NCBI GenBank assembly: GCA_020310875.1
Contig: MU260074.1
Span: 440,501-504,500, forward strand
Origin: Ceratopteris richardii
Lineage: Eukaryota > Streptophyta > Polypodiopsida > Polypodiales > Pteridaceae
DNA length: 64,000 nt
Reading direction: 5' to 3'
The position numbers were made by a program, and so were the translations under genes. Under the pieces are notes generated by a model, which saw only the letters and a program-made list of their open reading frames with translations, did not search any database and had not been told where the DNA came from. Shown here piece by piece: positions 23,040-34,785 of this stretch (positions are counted from its first letter, which is position 1; every line of letters starts with the position of its first letter).

Positions 23040-23545
23040 GAATTGAGTGAAGAATCAGAATTGGAAGATCAGAATGAAACAAAATCATCAATATGGAAGT
23101 GCAATGTGTTAAGAAACCTTACAAATGAAAAAGGAAGATTAAGAAGAGAAGATTGTATAGAAGGGAGAAAATTACAAGATGAGAGCTATATAACACAAAA
23201 ATTCAAAGATGAAGAATTTGAGCCTTATGGCTAGAACCATATTTTGGCCACCATGGATTTAGCCAAAGATGAGTATGTGGGAGTGAGATTCCAAAATGAA
23301 GAAGGATATGATGTTTTTCACATAGGAATACAAATAATAAAGGTATCAAAAACAAAGGAGGACAAGGAAAAAGAAATAATATTGAAAAATGGAAAAACAC
23401 AATATTTGGAAGAGGTAAAAGCTGTAGATGCAATAAAAGATAAAATCTCAGGCAAATATAGAAAAAAAAACACAAAGAAATAGAAAAAGATCAAGAGGAG
23501 GGAAAAACTGAGAAAATGACAAACAAGGATCAACAATTTTATGTA
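23040..23545 (+). pseudogene. Element E protease-RT linker
   Basis: Charged, low-complexity coding remnant with stops at 23232-23234 and 23481-23483. The order FEPYG, then ILATMDLAKDEYVG, then EEGYDVF parallels FEPHSW, ILATLDVCVNE and EEGYDVS in element D, which shows that the two elements share this poorly conserved linker. No catalytic motif is present. Confidence 0.65.
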
Positions 23546-25150
23546 CCTGCAAATTTCAAGACTTATGAAGTAGAAGATAGACTACTTTTAAAAATGAAAC
23601 CAAAGAGGGAAAAGAAAAGAGGAGAGGCATATGACAATGAGGAATAAACTAAAAAGGTAATGATCACCCATGAAGAAGGGGAAGAAAGACATATTGTAAT
23701 AGCTGATGACATGACAAATCAAGAGGAGGAAGCATTAAGAAAACTAGCTAAGAACTATAGGGATGTGTTTGCCTATAGCTACAAGGATTTGAAAGGTATT
23801 GATCCTAAAATCTGTGAACATAAGATCCCTATTACACCTGAGGCAAAGCCTAGCAAACAAAGACATTACACATTCAATGATAAATACTTTGCTAAAATAA
23901 AGGAAGAAATTGACAAGCTGCTGGCTGCCAATTTCATCTATGAGATTGAATACACAGAATGGATATCTCCTATAGTTGTAGTAACAAAAAAGAATGGGAA
24001 ACTTAGGGTATGCATTAACATGAAAAAGTGAATGCTGCAACTATAAGGGATAGCTACCCATTGCCAATAACAAACCATCTTCTAGAAAGAGTTGCAGGAA
24101 AGGAGGTTTATAGTTTTTTGGATGGCTTTTCAGGATACAATCAGGTACCCATAGCTTTGGAAGAACAACATAAAACTGCATTTTCCATAGAATGGGGAAT
24201 TTATGCTTTTAGGGTCATTCCCTTTGGGTTAGCTAATGCCCCAACAACTTTTCAAAGATTGATGTGTCATATCTTTAAAGAATTCCTGAGGAATGTAATG
24301 GAAATCTATGAGGATGATCTGTGTGCTTTTTCATTAAAAAGACAGGATTATTTGGAAGATTTAGAAAACATATTCAGGAAATGCAGAACATACAGAGTAT
24401 GTAAATCCAGAGAAGTTTTTATTCTTTGTAAGACAAGGGAGAATGTTAGGCCACATAGTTTCCAAAAATGGAATTTCAACTGATGAGAAAAAAATAAAGG
24501 CCATAGTAGAACTTCCAAGACCAAAAAATGTAAAGGAACTTCAAACTTTCATGGGACATTGCGAGTATTATAGAAAATTTGTACACAAGTTTGCTGACAT
24601 AGCTAAACCTTTGTATGCTTTGATCACAAAATTTGGGTGGACCAAAGAGTGTGACCAAGCTTTTGAGACTCTAAAAACTTGTTTGGTAACAGCACCAATT
24701 CTGAAAACACCCTAGTGGGATAAAATTTTCCATGTCCATGTGGATGCTTCAAATTATGCTTTGGGATGTGTGTTAGCACAACCAATAGAAGGAAGCAAAT
24801 TGGATTTCCCAATTGCTTATGCTAGTAGGCAACTGAGAATTACACAACTACTGAGAGGGAAGGGTTGGGAATGATATTTGCTGTGAAAAAATATAGACAT
24901 TACCTTTTGGCCAACAAGCTTAAATTTTTTGTGGATCACCAAGCTTTACTTTACTTAGTAAACAAACCCTGTCACACTGGTAGAATAGTCAGATGGTTTC
25001 TTCTACTAATGGAGTTTGAGTTTGAGGTGGTGATCAGACAGGGAAAAACACATTTGAGAGCAGATCATCTGTCCAGAATTCAAGCTAAAGAACCAAGTTC
25101 ACCTTTACATGATGACCTGTGAGACACATACCTGTTCAAAATAGAAAGTA
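23546..25150 (+). pseudogene. Element E reverse transcriptase and RNase H (broken)
   Basis: The RT start FAYSYKDLKGIDPKICEHKIP and SPIVVVTKKNGKLRVCINMKK ends at a frameshift near 24027. The palm continues as LERVAGKEVYSFLDGFSGYN and FGLANAPTTFQRLMC. The catalytic loop reads YEDD at 24307-24318 instead of YVDD. After another shift near 24400-24445 come GHIVSKNGISTDEKKIKAI and MGHCEYYRKFVHKF, then the RNase H part (VHVDASNYALGCVLAQ, YASRQL) with a stop at 24714. The DHQALLYLVNKPCHTGRIVR and LRADHLSRI block runs to 25122. At least four breaks. The enzyme would make cDNA from element RNA. Confidence 0.87.
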
Positions 25151-25164
25151 TTCCTGAATGGGCC

Positions 25165-26790
25165 ATGAATTTAGTGCCTTTGTTAACCATGGGACCTTGC
25201 AAAGCATTTGGAAACAACACACATTTAGTATTACAAAGCAGGAATTTTATGCTGCCGGCTGGGCACTTGTATCACCTCAACCATATAGGCATATTGGAAT
25301 ATTATGCTCTAGAAGAGGAGCAACAGGAATATCTGAGAAGAGCTCATTGTTGGAACCCTTGTACTCATGCTTCTATAGTAGTCACCCTAAGTAATCTCAA
25401 TAGGATGGGGGTACATTGGCCTAATAAGATTCAAGAGGTAACAAAATATATTGCTAATTGCTGGAAATCAATCATTGCAAAATTCAGAACTTATAACTCT
25501 ATATTGGTTTCAAAAGAACCCAGAATGGAGTGAGAACATCATTGAGGAGTTGAAAAGGAAGAAAAAAGGAAAACAAGAAAGAGAAAGTGCAGACTCAAAG
25601 AATCTACAAATGATTTCTGAAGAATATCAACTAATAGGAGATCAATTGTATAAGAGAGGGATGGATGGATATTTAAGAATTTGTGTTCCTGAAGATAGAT
25701 ATATGGAAATGTTGGAGATGGCACATTCTAGAGTGGCGGGGGAGCATTTCTCAAGTGACAGGACTGCTAAACCCATATTATATTCTAGTTTTTGGTGGCC
25801 AACTCTATTCTCTGATGCAAGAACATATGTAAAAAGATGTGATATTCATCAAAGGGTGAGTCAACCAAATAAAAGAGACAATATGCCATTAGTTCCATTA
25901 ATCTCAGCAAGAGCATTTAGTAAATGGGGGTTGGATTTCATTGGACCCATACATCCTCCAGCAAGACAATCCCATGCTGAATACATACTAGTAGCCACAA
26001 ATTACCTAACCAAATGGGCAGAGGGCAAGGCTACAAAAAGAAATGATGCTCAGACTACTGCAAGGTTTCTCTATGAAAATATCATTACCAGATTTGGACT
26101 ACCAATTGAATTCGTAAGTGATAGGGGGACTCATTTTTTGAACCAAATCATAGAAAACATAACTGAATATTTTATGATTAGTCATAGAAAGTCAGCCCCA
26201 TATCACCCACAAGCCAAATGGGTTAGCAGAAAGTACTAATAAGGTACTTTGCATTGTATTGTCAAAATTGGTAAATACAAACAGGAATGATTGGGATTTA
26301 CAACTTAATCATGTCCTATGGCCCTATAGAGTGGCATACAAAACTGCATTAGGAACCACACCATTCAATCTGGTATATGGATAAAATGTAGTTCTACCCC
26401 TAGAATTCCTTATTCCAACACTAAAGGTGGGTAGTCAATACAATTGGACTGGACATGAATTATCTGAGAGAGTATTGGAATTGGAAAAATTGGGAGCTTC
26501 TAGACTCCAAGCAATTATGAGTATATATGCAGACAAGAAAAGGCAAAAAGCTTATCATGATGTTCACATAAAAGAAAAAGATCTACAAGAAGGAGATCTA
26601 GTTCTGGCATACACAGTCAAGGAACATCAGAAGAAATTTCAGAAAAAAGGACATGGGGCTTATATGATCCATCAAATAAGTAACACTGGAGCTATCCAAC
26701 TAGCCAACATAGATGGGGAAATCATGCCAAACTTCATAAGTGGATGTAGAGTTAGAAGGTATGACCTTCCATTGAATGTCTTTGAATGGA
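25165..26790 (+). pseudogene. Element E integrase with two H2C2 modules (broken)
   Basis: The first zinc module (about 25270-25480) keeps the frame of the fold (LNRMGVHWPNKIQEVTKYIA) but has lost cysteine partners (NCWKSI where F has NCPVCQ). The second module is better kept (AHSRVAGEHFSSDRTAKPI, YVKRCDIHQR, about 25718-25855), though its second Cys reads His. The catalytic core runs WGLDFIGPIHPPARQ, VSDRGTHFLNQ, then a 1-nt insertion near 26216 shifts the frame within the N-G-x-A-E-S motif. The C-terminal GPY/F-like domain (GHGAYMIHQISNTGAIQLAN, then GCRVRRY) lies in the frame that starts at 26427 and runs straight on into the second protease-like domain. Confidence 0.85.
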
Positions 26791-27722
26791 GAAGAATACA
26801 TCAAGCTCAAAATAGAAAAAAAGAAGAGGAAAACATTAGAAAAGAGGCTCAACAGGAGGCAATGGAAAGGATAAGAAAAACCAAAAATCCTAGAGAAGTC
26901 CTTTTGTGTGAAACATCTTTAAAAGAAAAAGAACATTTGCCTGTTATCACAATGAATTTTCAGGATGAAAAAATTAAAGTCTTGATAGACTCAAGAGCAC
27001 AGGTAAATTTGATCAGTTCAGCTTTGTTGAATAAGTTTAACATAAAAAGGACTAAAAGCAAAACCTTTATCAAAACTTTGGAGGGACAAATAATACAAAG
27101 CATGTCTTCACCTTCTATTGAAGTTAAGCTCAATGAAGAATATATGGAAATAGATTGTGAAGAATGGCCAGATCACTTGATGACTGAGAAATTGATTTTG
27201 GGACAACCATGGCTAAAGCAAGGTAAGGTAATTTTGGATTTTGAAAAAATGAGGCTTAAATTGACAATAAATGGCAAAAGGTTTTTAATGTTTTTATTGA
27301 GTAATGAAGAACAGGAAGATCAACAGGATATTCATGACTCAGACCTAGAAGGATTTACTTTTTCATTAGAAGACACACATACATTATCAATACAATCAAT
27401 TTATGATCAAACTTCATTCAATCAAAACCAGGAAAGAATTGAAGGAGCAAAAGATGGTGAAGAAATAGAGGCAAGGAGGCAACTATGGCATACTCAGAAG
27501 CATCAAGGCATCAGAAGAAGAAGGACGTGGAAACAAAGTATACATAAGCCCTGCTCATCAAAACAAAATTCCAGAACAAAATGGATATGGAAGCCAAAAA
27601 ATACCAAAAACAGCCTATCAGTAGGAGATGGGGTTTTCACTAGAACAGGGTCAGCAAGGGTCAAATATTATTGGGTAAAAAAATCAGATTTGATTCAATG
27701 GAAAAAGACCATGGGTATCTGA
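26427..27722 (+). pseudogene. Element E integrase C-terminus fused to second protease-like domain (PR2)
   Basis: One uninterrupted 431-residue frame joins the integrase tail (residues 1-115, with the GPY-like region at about 74-112) to a charged helix (residues 125-152, KKEEENIRKEAQQEAMERIR). A retropepsin-like domain follows: KVLIDSRAQVNLISSALL with D188-S189-R190 in place of D-S-G, and KLILGQPWL at 256-264. The tail has TKWIWKPKN and YYWVKKSD motifs and ends at 27722. The Arg in the triad suggests catalytic loss in this copy. It is the clearest evidence that PR2 is made as a C-terminal extension of integrase in this lineage. Confidence 0.8.
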
Positions 27723-28295
27723 TGTGCATTCAGGATTTTTGATAAGAAAATCAGAATGTTACAGAAAAGAAATTATGACACCTTGGAAGTTATGACAAAT
27801 TGTCCTACCTTATCCTTTTTTCTAAGAAGAGAAATAGGAGGGGAAGAAAGGAAGTGGAGGAAATTATTATTAAAAAAAAGAGGAAAAAATAAGAAAAAAT
27901 AAAAATATCACTAAAAGAAAGAGAGAGAAAGAAAGAGAGAAAAACTATCCATTTTTCTTTTATAAGTTATACAACACAAAGCAAGATATAGATAGAAGTG
28001 CAACAGGTTTCTATTTTTTTATTTTTTTATTATTTTATTCAATTCCCTTCAACTAATTATAGTTTTCGAATCTTTCATTTCTTTATAAGAGCTGTCAATA
28101 GAGAAGAGAGCAATAGACATCTTGCTACACATGTAATGATCACTTTAATTGAGTCTTTTGAGGAACTCAGGATTTAATTGAGATTGTATTTTCATTTTTC
28201 TTTCATGTCATCTCAAAACAAATGTCATTTTTTATTTTTATTATGACTCATGTGGGTGGAGTTTTCCTTTTGTGTGATGCCATATTCTCTCTAGA
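27723..28295 (+). other. Non-coding spacer with internal purine tract (element E)
   Basis: 570 bp between the PR2 stop and the next ATG. An almost pure purine run lies at about 27833-27945 (GGAGGGGAAGAAAGG, then AGAGAGAAAGAAAGAG), resembling an internal polypurine tract. It is followed by T-rich sequence and TTATAAGTTATAC near 27959, which could be a TATA-like element. This may separate the pol unit from the downstream ORF and allow its separate expression; that is inference. Confidence 0.5.
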
Positions 28296-28952
28296 ATGGT
28301 GAATCCAAAGGAACTACCAATCCATGACTTCAAAGCAGACTCAGTCACTCTGTCGAGAGGACATTGGTTCTTGGATAGTGAAGCTACAGTAGAGGAGGTG
28401 GACCTGGAGTCTGGTGAAGAGCAAGAAATCCCAGAAGCTGAAAAGGTAGTTAAGGAGCTCAAGGAAACTCTGAGTATTATTAGCCAACACATATTTACAA
28501 TAGGAGTTGGAGGTTACAAATACACTATGTTGTGTCAGGAATTTTACAAGTTCCAAAGAATTGCACTCAACTACAAAAGATGGAAAGCAGTAGGAATACA
28601 CAGGTTGTTGGATGAACCCATATTCTTTATAGATTTTGAAAGAATAAAGAAAAGAAGATTGGATCCAAGAAAAGTGGAGTTGGAACAGGTGGAAGCAACT
28701 AAAGAAGAGCATGAAGCTGCTCAGAAGCAGGTACAGTCTTCAAATGACCCTCACCCACCTCAGACAAGCAAAGAGCAGTTGTATACCTATTTGATTCGAG
28801 GAAATAATAAAAGGGCAGTATGTGAAGCTCAATATCAAAAGATGTTTGAGGACTACTCTTGCAAAGCAAGTGATTGGATTCAAGAGGAAGTAGAACACTT
28901 TGAAGAACTACATGAGCAGATGATGGCAGCAGAAATAGAGAAATTTTTGTAA
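28296..28952 (+). pseudogene. Element E downstream ORF-X, N-terminal part (unknown)
   Basis: The ATG at 28296 opens 218 residues that I cannot assign to any family. There is no signal peptide or membrane segment at the start (MVNPKELPIHDFKADSV). A middle region (YKYTMLCQEFYKFQRIALNY, then RWKAVGIHRLLDEPIFFIDF) looks globular, and the last 90 residues are charged and helical. The stop at 28950-28952 follows a run of A residues; one base of slippage joins the frame that continues from about 28940 to 29893. It therefore looks like the first part of a longer broken protein lying between pol and the 3' LTR. Confidence 0.6.
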
Positions 28953-30220
28953 AAAAAGAAGTGGAACTGCTAGCATATTTTAAAGAGCCACAAGGACCTC
29001 TTGAAACCAGAACTACAATTGTAGTAAAGAAGAAGGTTCAAAAGAAACCTGTAGAGAAGAGGAAGCTAACCAGGAAAAGTAAAGGAAAATCAGTAGTAGA
29101 ACCTATAACAAGGATGGAGACTGAAGAAGTGACAGTAGAAGAAAAAAAGCAAGAGGAATCCATGGTAGTAAAGGAACCAGGAATGGACAAATCAGGAATA
29201 GCAGGCTCTTCACAATTTTCTTCAGACTCTGAAAGTGATATTGAAAACTTTTTGTTGAAAAGTTTGAACTTATCAGTGCCCAGTACACCAAATGTGATAA
29301 CCCAAGCATCTGAAAAAAATAAAACACTAGAAGACTTGAGTGAGAAGTTACAGGGAAAACAAGTACAAGAAGAGGCAGCAAAGCAGGTTAGTCCTGAAGA
29401 AGAGAGAAGGTTACTGAAAGGCAAAACAGTAATGATGGAAGAAGAGAGTGACGTAAGGAAAGCATTTAGCTGTGGATTGGTGGATTCAGGATTAAAGACA
29501 ATATGTACAAAATCTTTTCAGCAAACCTATTTCAAATTGGATGAAGGAAAAGTAGAAGCAGAAAAAGGAGTTCAGTTATGCAATTCAGCACATAAACAAA
29601 AAGATATAGATCAAATCAAGGAAACAGAAGAAGTAGGGGAAAAGAAGAATGCTCAAGAAGTAGAAGAAGGAATTACAGAAAAAGAGATAAACCAAAGCAT
29701 AGAAGACATACTATATGATTTGAAACATAATGATCAAGAGTTCACAACTTCAAAAGATCAAGAACAAGAGGAAGATTTGGATCTCATGGATATAGATGAG
29801 CAAGAGGAAAGGAAAAAGGAGCAGATAATCAATGATCAGATAAAGCTCTCTGTGGAGACTGAATCAACCATAGTCCAGGAAAAGGAAGTATAGGTAAAGG
29901 AAAGACATTTCCTTGAAGAAGAACAACAGGAGTGGAGAACAAGAAGTCAAGAGAAACAGAGACAATTCAAGACACATCAGGACATGAGAATAAGGAGGAT
30001 CAGATATTAGAATATGAGGAAAAAGAAGAAATGCAAGCAGATAAGAACTATGAAGAACAAAATAACCAGGTCATAGAGTATGAGGAAGAAGATGAAGAGG
30101 AGAATGAATGTAAAGAAGAAAAGCAGATAGAAGTAAAACAAATGGAACTAGAAGCTGGATTGGAAAGGATACCTAAAGACATAAGATCTGCCTGCAAGGT
30201 TATTATGAGTATATGATCAT
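28940..30220 (+). pseudogene. Element E ORF-X, central acidic/lysine-rich part
   Basis: Two frames (to 29893, and 29932-30216) encode a very charged, low-complexity region: K/R-rich at the start (VKKKVQKKPVEKRKLTRKSK), then runs rich in E, K and Q (QEEDLDLMDIDEQEERKKEQ, YEEEDEEENECKEEK). Such composition suggests a disordered linker rather than an enzyme. A serine-rich patch (SSQFSSDSESDIENFL) resembles an acidic phosphorylation site cluster, but that is only a resemblance. A frameshift near 29893-29932 separates the two halves. Confidence 0.5.
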
Positions 30221-31002
30221 ATCAGGTATGGTAGCTGAATCTGAGTTTGTAAAAGGTAGCACAATCAATAATGAGCAAAAGAAAGAAAAGGAACAGTTAG
30301 CAGAACGTTTTGAGGATTGTGCAGGAGAAAAATGAGGAATTGACACACAGAATAATTTCCTTGGAAGAATTAGAGGTTCAGCAACAAAACAAAATCCAAT
30401 ATCTTGAAGAGAAGTGTGCAAAATAGACAGAGCATAGTAGTAAAATGGAGATGGAGCTGAAGAAAATTGAAGGGAGATACAGAACCTTACAGAGTTCATA
30501 TCAAATTATGGTCAAAGAAAATGAGGAAATAAAAAAGTTATTAATGGAAGAAGGCCAATTGAAGGAAGAAAGCAAGACTGTTCAGGTGACACAGGATAAG
30601 AAGGAAGAACTGAACAAGGGAATTATGAGATTGCAAGCCGAGTTGAAAGAAGCTAAGGAGTTGGAGAAAAAAGCAAGTATACATGCTGCTACTTCAATGA
30701 GGGGATATAACAAGTTACATATGGGTATAGAAAAAGAAAGAAGTGATTGGCAGATGAATATAGAAAAGGAAAGAAATGAGTGGAAATCAGAAAGAGAGTT
30801 GTGGACCTCCCAAAATAGAAGTTTAATGTTGACAATAGAAGAGCTACAGAAAAAATTGGAAAAACCACAAACCCAGGTGGAAGAGCACGTAAAGATTACA
30901 CAAACAGAAGAATATGACATAAGAGATGATGACAGAACCCAACATGGTGGTGAACAAGAAAACAAAGCACCAGAAGAAGAGTACTTAGAAGAATTTGTTT
31001 AG
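30221..31002 (+). pseudogene. Element E ORF-X, coiled-coil part
   Basis: Broken frames from 30221, then 30445-31002 (185 residues), encode long heptad-like helices rich in E, K, L and Q (MELKKIEGRYRTLQSSYQIM, then LQAELKEAKELEKKA, then IEELQKKLEKPQTQVEEHVK). A dimeric or oligomeric coiled coil is likely. The stop TAG at 31000-31002 is followed in the same frame by the next segment, so one substitution separates them. No catalytic motif is present. Confidence 0.55.
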
Positions 31003-32031
31003 AAACTTCTGACAGATAGAGAATCCAGAATGGAATTTATTAGAAAAATGCATAATGAATATGAGGAACAAATTGTTAATTTTGCTCTAAATAAAGGAAT
31101 AAATCCTGATCAACACCATTGGGTTGCACATGGCTTAGGTATACCCTTTTGCATGATTATGGAAAGCATTAAAAATTATCAGTTGGCAAGGGTGGGATTA
31201 CCTACAAACAAGTATTTAGAATATGAAGAAGACATTTATGTGACAAAAGAGTTATTTGAAAAAGCCACTCCATTATTATTTGAAAAAGCCAATCCTAAAT
31301 GGAGAAACAGGTGGTTGGATGCAAATAAAGAATGCAGGAAAATATGGAAAGAAACACCAATACAGTTAAAAATCAATCCAGCTTATCCAATAGCAAGGAG
31401 AAGGGATTGGACAGTTTTTTGGGAAAGAAGGAAGGAGGGACAAATTCCATCAAAATGGTTGAATTTTCCAAAGATAGCAGGACCAAAGGCAGGAACATGG
31501 CCAACCAAGAAGTATATGGTTGATACAGTAGAGTCTGTCATATCCTCATACAAAGATGTTAATGATCAAGCATGTATTTTATTAATCAGAGTAATGAGAC
31601 TCATATTGGCATGCATAGAGACCTTTACAGATACATATGTCAGAATTCTGAATTACATTGGCTTTAATTCACTGACTGATGCTTTATTATTTGATCTCAG
31701 TGAAACTCTAGACAGGATATGTTTGATGGCTTATTATAACAGAATCATATTTTTGGGAAGTCATTATCTTCAGATTTTTGAGGATGCATTTGATTATGGG
31801 TTTTTTGAAAGGGAATCGGAAATATTTGGAAACTTGTCAGTGGTAACAAAGTCTCGACTCACTGCTTATGAAGCTGCATACACAGAATATCTGAAGAAAG
31901 ATGTAATAGATAAACCACAGGCTGCTGTGCAATGGAGAAAAACATTATTTGAGATGGTAAACAACTTAAACATCACAGAAAGAAAAAGCCATGACCTACT
32001 GTCACAGGTATATCAAAGAAAAAAGAAGTAA
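31003..32031 (+). pseudogene. Element E ORF-X, C-terminal globular part (unknown)
   Basis: A 333-residue frame (ATG at 31030; open from 31003) is uninterrupted and compositionally normal, unlike the preceding part. It is rich in W, Y and F (HHWVAHGLGIPFCMIMESI, then NPKWRNRWLDANKECRKIW, then RRDWTVFWERRKEG) and has a hydrophobic helical region (CILLIRVMRLILACIETF) that is not clearly a membrane anchor. I do not recognise the family. It ends 69 bp before the 3' LTR. That a domain this long stays open in an old element suggests it was under selection until recently, or is lucky. Env-like and plain structural roles both remain possible. Confidence 0.6.
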
Positions 32032-32084
32032 AGGAAGCATTCATGGAATAGCAGCAAGAATGTCTTTTGTCAGGAGCCAAAAGT

Positions 32085-32100
32085 TCTACGAGGGGAAGAA
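32085..32100 (+). other. Element E polypurine tract
   Basis: The bases just before the 3' LTR read ACGAGGGGAAGAA, a purine run in the correct position to prime plus-strand DNA synthesis. It is short and contains one C. Confidence 0.65.
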
Positions 32101-32919
32101 TGTTAGAAGAAGTATTTTTTATGAAAAAATAATTGTAAAATGCCAAAAAATTGTAAAAATATTTATGCAAATGATGTAAGAATGAGGAAGAGTCTTCCTC
32201 ATATAGATTAGAATCATATGTAATTTTTTCTAGAATTTTTGGAAACTCCTAGTTAGCATATTTTTAGATTAGAAGGGAAAGGACCAAAATTCAAGTGTGA
32301 AAAGGGACACTTGAAAATTTATAAAAGATAATTTCATCTATTTTGAGAGGGTTGGTTATTTGTATTTGATGCTATCCAAGCAAAGAGAGGAGTCTCCTAC
32401 AGAAAATCGTCATTCTTCTTTTTGTGTAAATTTCTTTGATTTGTTGAGTCTATTCTATGTGTATCCATGGAATTTGCAAGCTTCTATTGCGTATTTCTGA
32501 TGAATGTGTATGAAGAGAGTTGATTCATGATGTATTGAGTGAAAATTTGTTGAAGAATGATGCTGGAGATGAAAATCGTCAGTTTCCATAGAATCGCGAT
32601 TGTCTCGTCTGGAGGTTACAGGTATCATTTTTGAGATTTGACTTCATGATTGTGTTCTGCTAAGAAAATAACACACTTTAGACACCAAGATCATTGGAAA
32701 TGATGTAGTATTGCTCAAGATAATCAAAACCCTAGAAATTCCTCTTCATCTTTATTATTTCTCAGAAATCCAGCCAATTTTCTCTTATTCCTTGGATTCT
32801 ATCATCTAGAAGGGGCTGTGGTCTATTGTATACTTCCACAATTGACAAATATAAGATGTATTGTTGATTCTTTATGCTAAATGATTGGAGAGGACAACTC
32901 CAAAGGGTAACAACAAACA
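32101..32919 (+). repeat. Element E 3' LTR
   Basis: 819 bp, starting TGTTAGAAG and ending AACAAACA, colinear with 17053-17872. The differences are mostly single-base substitutions plus a few 1-2 bp indels. The right-hand target duplication copy, TTGTG, follows at 32920-32924. Confidence 0.93.
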
Positions 32920-32950
32920 TTGTGATCTTATATTTTGAAGATATTCATTG

Positions 32951-33091
<141 letters not shown>

Positions 33092-33222
33092 ATTGAAACT
33101 TCTTTACATATAAGTTTATCAATATTTAATATCTCTAAATATGTTGATATCTCCCGAAATAGGTATGTCTTTTTAATTTGAAGATATTTAATTAATTTAT
33201 TGGTATGGTTTTATACATATAT

Positions 33223-33284
33223 ACACACACATTGCACACACGCATGCACACACACACATATACATGTGTGTGTGTGTGTGTGTG
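33223..33284. repeat. CA/TG microsatellite cluster
   Basis: An imperfect CA run followed by a TG run with an ATATAC spacer, so the two halves can fold back on each other. Surrounding sequence is AT-rich and non-coding. Confidence 0.85.
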
Positions 33285-34481
33285 ACTCTTTAATATCAAT
33301 ATTTAAAATAATTTCTAAACTAACTTGTCACTTTCAAAAGATTTCATTTATTATGTTTTTTTATCTAATTTTCAATATGTCTGAAAAACTAAGATATGCA
33401 ATTTGCATTTCCATAATAAGGTCAATCTTTTTTTCAAAGTTCGATTGATAAACTACTTTTAAAATTTATAATGTGCTCAATGTTGAGTTTTGTCAACTAT
33501 CTCATTAATATGATGATACTTGAGTCTTATTATAATGATATTTTGCTTATTATATGAAACTTAAATCTTATTGTGACTAATTTTATGGTTTATAAATAAT
33601 TTGAGAGTTGAAGGAGAATCTTATATATATTCAAACCTTTATTTTTTAATAGTATCAAGACTAGAATGATGAGACTACATGAGGTTGAATTAAACTCTAA
33701 TGTTGACCCCTTAAACAATTATGAATTCTAATACGTATAACAATGTAAATATTTTTATCCACTTTGGAAGATCCTTGAGTTCAAGCCTTAGTGTTGTAAA
33801 TTAGGAGCGATCTGAGCCCAAGTCTCTTCCAATTTGCAATATTGGGCCCGAGCTAAGATTTGAAGATGTTTTTAGCAACAAGCGAGGAAAATACCTCTTG
33901 TAAATTTGGAGAAGCTTGAATATCAATCTCTAGTCACTTTTTAAGATATTTAGATAACATGAATCATTCAAAAACCATAGAATTGGGAAACATAGAATTG
34001 TCCCAAAATCATAAAGAAGTCCCAATTTTCTTGAATATGCCTTCAAAGGGAAATGAATGTTAAAGTCTATGATTTAAATATCCAGTTCTCTTGAGGGACG
34101 TGCAATTGGACAACATTTGGTCAGTCATGTGAATGACAAAAGATCTTGATACTAGAGATTATGTTTTACCCAAAGACCTATAGACCCCTCTAAGTCGAGT
34201 TAACATTGTCGGGATGAAATCCTTCAAGGATTATGTGACAAGAAAATTTAAAAAATTAATTATTTTTTGCTTATCTCACTCAGAACTGATATTTTGATTA
34301 GAGAATGATGAAGAGAGTGATAAATTGTTTAAATGTTTGATTGATTTGATTGATTAAGTGATGAAAATATTTCACATGTACATTAAACTTGTATATTTAT
34401 TTGTATAAAGTACATTAACCTGTTCCAAACCCCCAAAACCCTAGCTCAAAAACCATGAAAACTAACCTTTACCCCTTAGAA
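33285..34481. other. Non-coding, AT-rich stretch
   Basis: 1.2 kb between the microsatellites and the left LTR of copia element A. No frame, LTR ends or repeat family recognised. Confidence 0.6.
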
Positions 34482-34711
34482 TGTTGGAGTTTGACGTCTG
34501 CGAAAGCACGCGAACATCACAAGGAAGAAGAAGAAGCTTGGAGCACAACACACAAGACTGAATGTATTACTAGAGAATGTACAAAGATAAGTAGCCCATT
34601 AGGGCAATAGGCGTATATACAAGCCGGGGGAAAAAAACCTCCTAAAGAGGGAAAAAAGTGCCCCGGCGGTCCTAGTGTGTTCACACACATCACTACCTAA
34701 ATATATCAACA
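34482..34711 (-). repeat. Element A 3' LTR
   Basis: 230 bp, TGTTGG...CAACA, same length as the LTR at 48371-48600 and highly similar. Plus-strand CCCCCC at 34715-34720 is the complementary polypurine tract. The five bases to the left are TAGAA. Confidence 0.92.
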
Positions 34712-34785
34712 AATCCCCCCTGGGAGTGATGCGGTGAACAAGGAGCTGGCACTCATGTATAAGGAAGTGCCAAGCTATGTGGAAA

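Larger units (their letters stand above)
17053..32919 (+). mobile_element. Ty3/gypsy element E, complete with both LTRs, 15.9 kb
   Basis: The LTRs at 17053-17872 and 32101-32919 flank a 14.2-kb interior. In order it holds a tRNA-Asp-like primer site, a long leader with a hairpin array, gag with zinc knuckles, protease 1, RT, RNase H, integrase, a second protease-like domain, an unrecognised long ORF and a purine tract. The target duplication is TTATG on the left and TTGTG on the right (one mismatch). LTR divergence is about 30 differences in 820 bp by eye (near 4%), so it is an old insertion. Several stops and frameshifts disable gag and pol. Its motifs and primer site fit the Athila/Tat side of Ty3/gypsy. 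Confidence 0.9.

Noticed and set aside
31030-32031. Calling ORF-X an envelope protein because of its position after pol
   Set aside because: No signal peptide, transmembrane helix or fusion-like segment is evident. Position alone is not enough.
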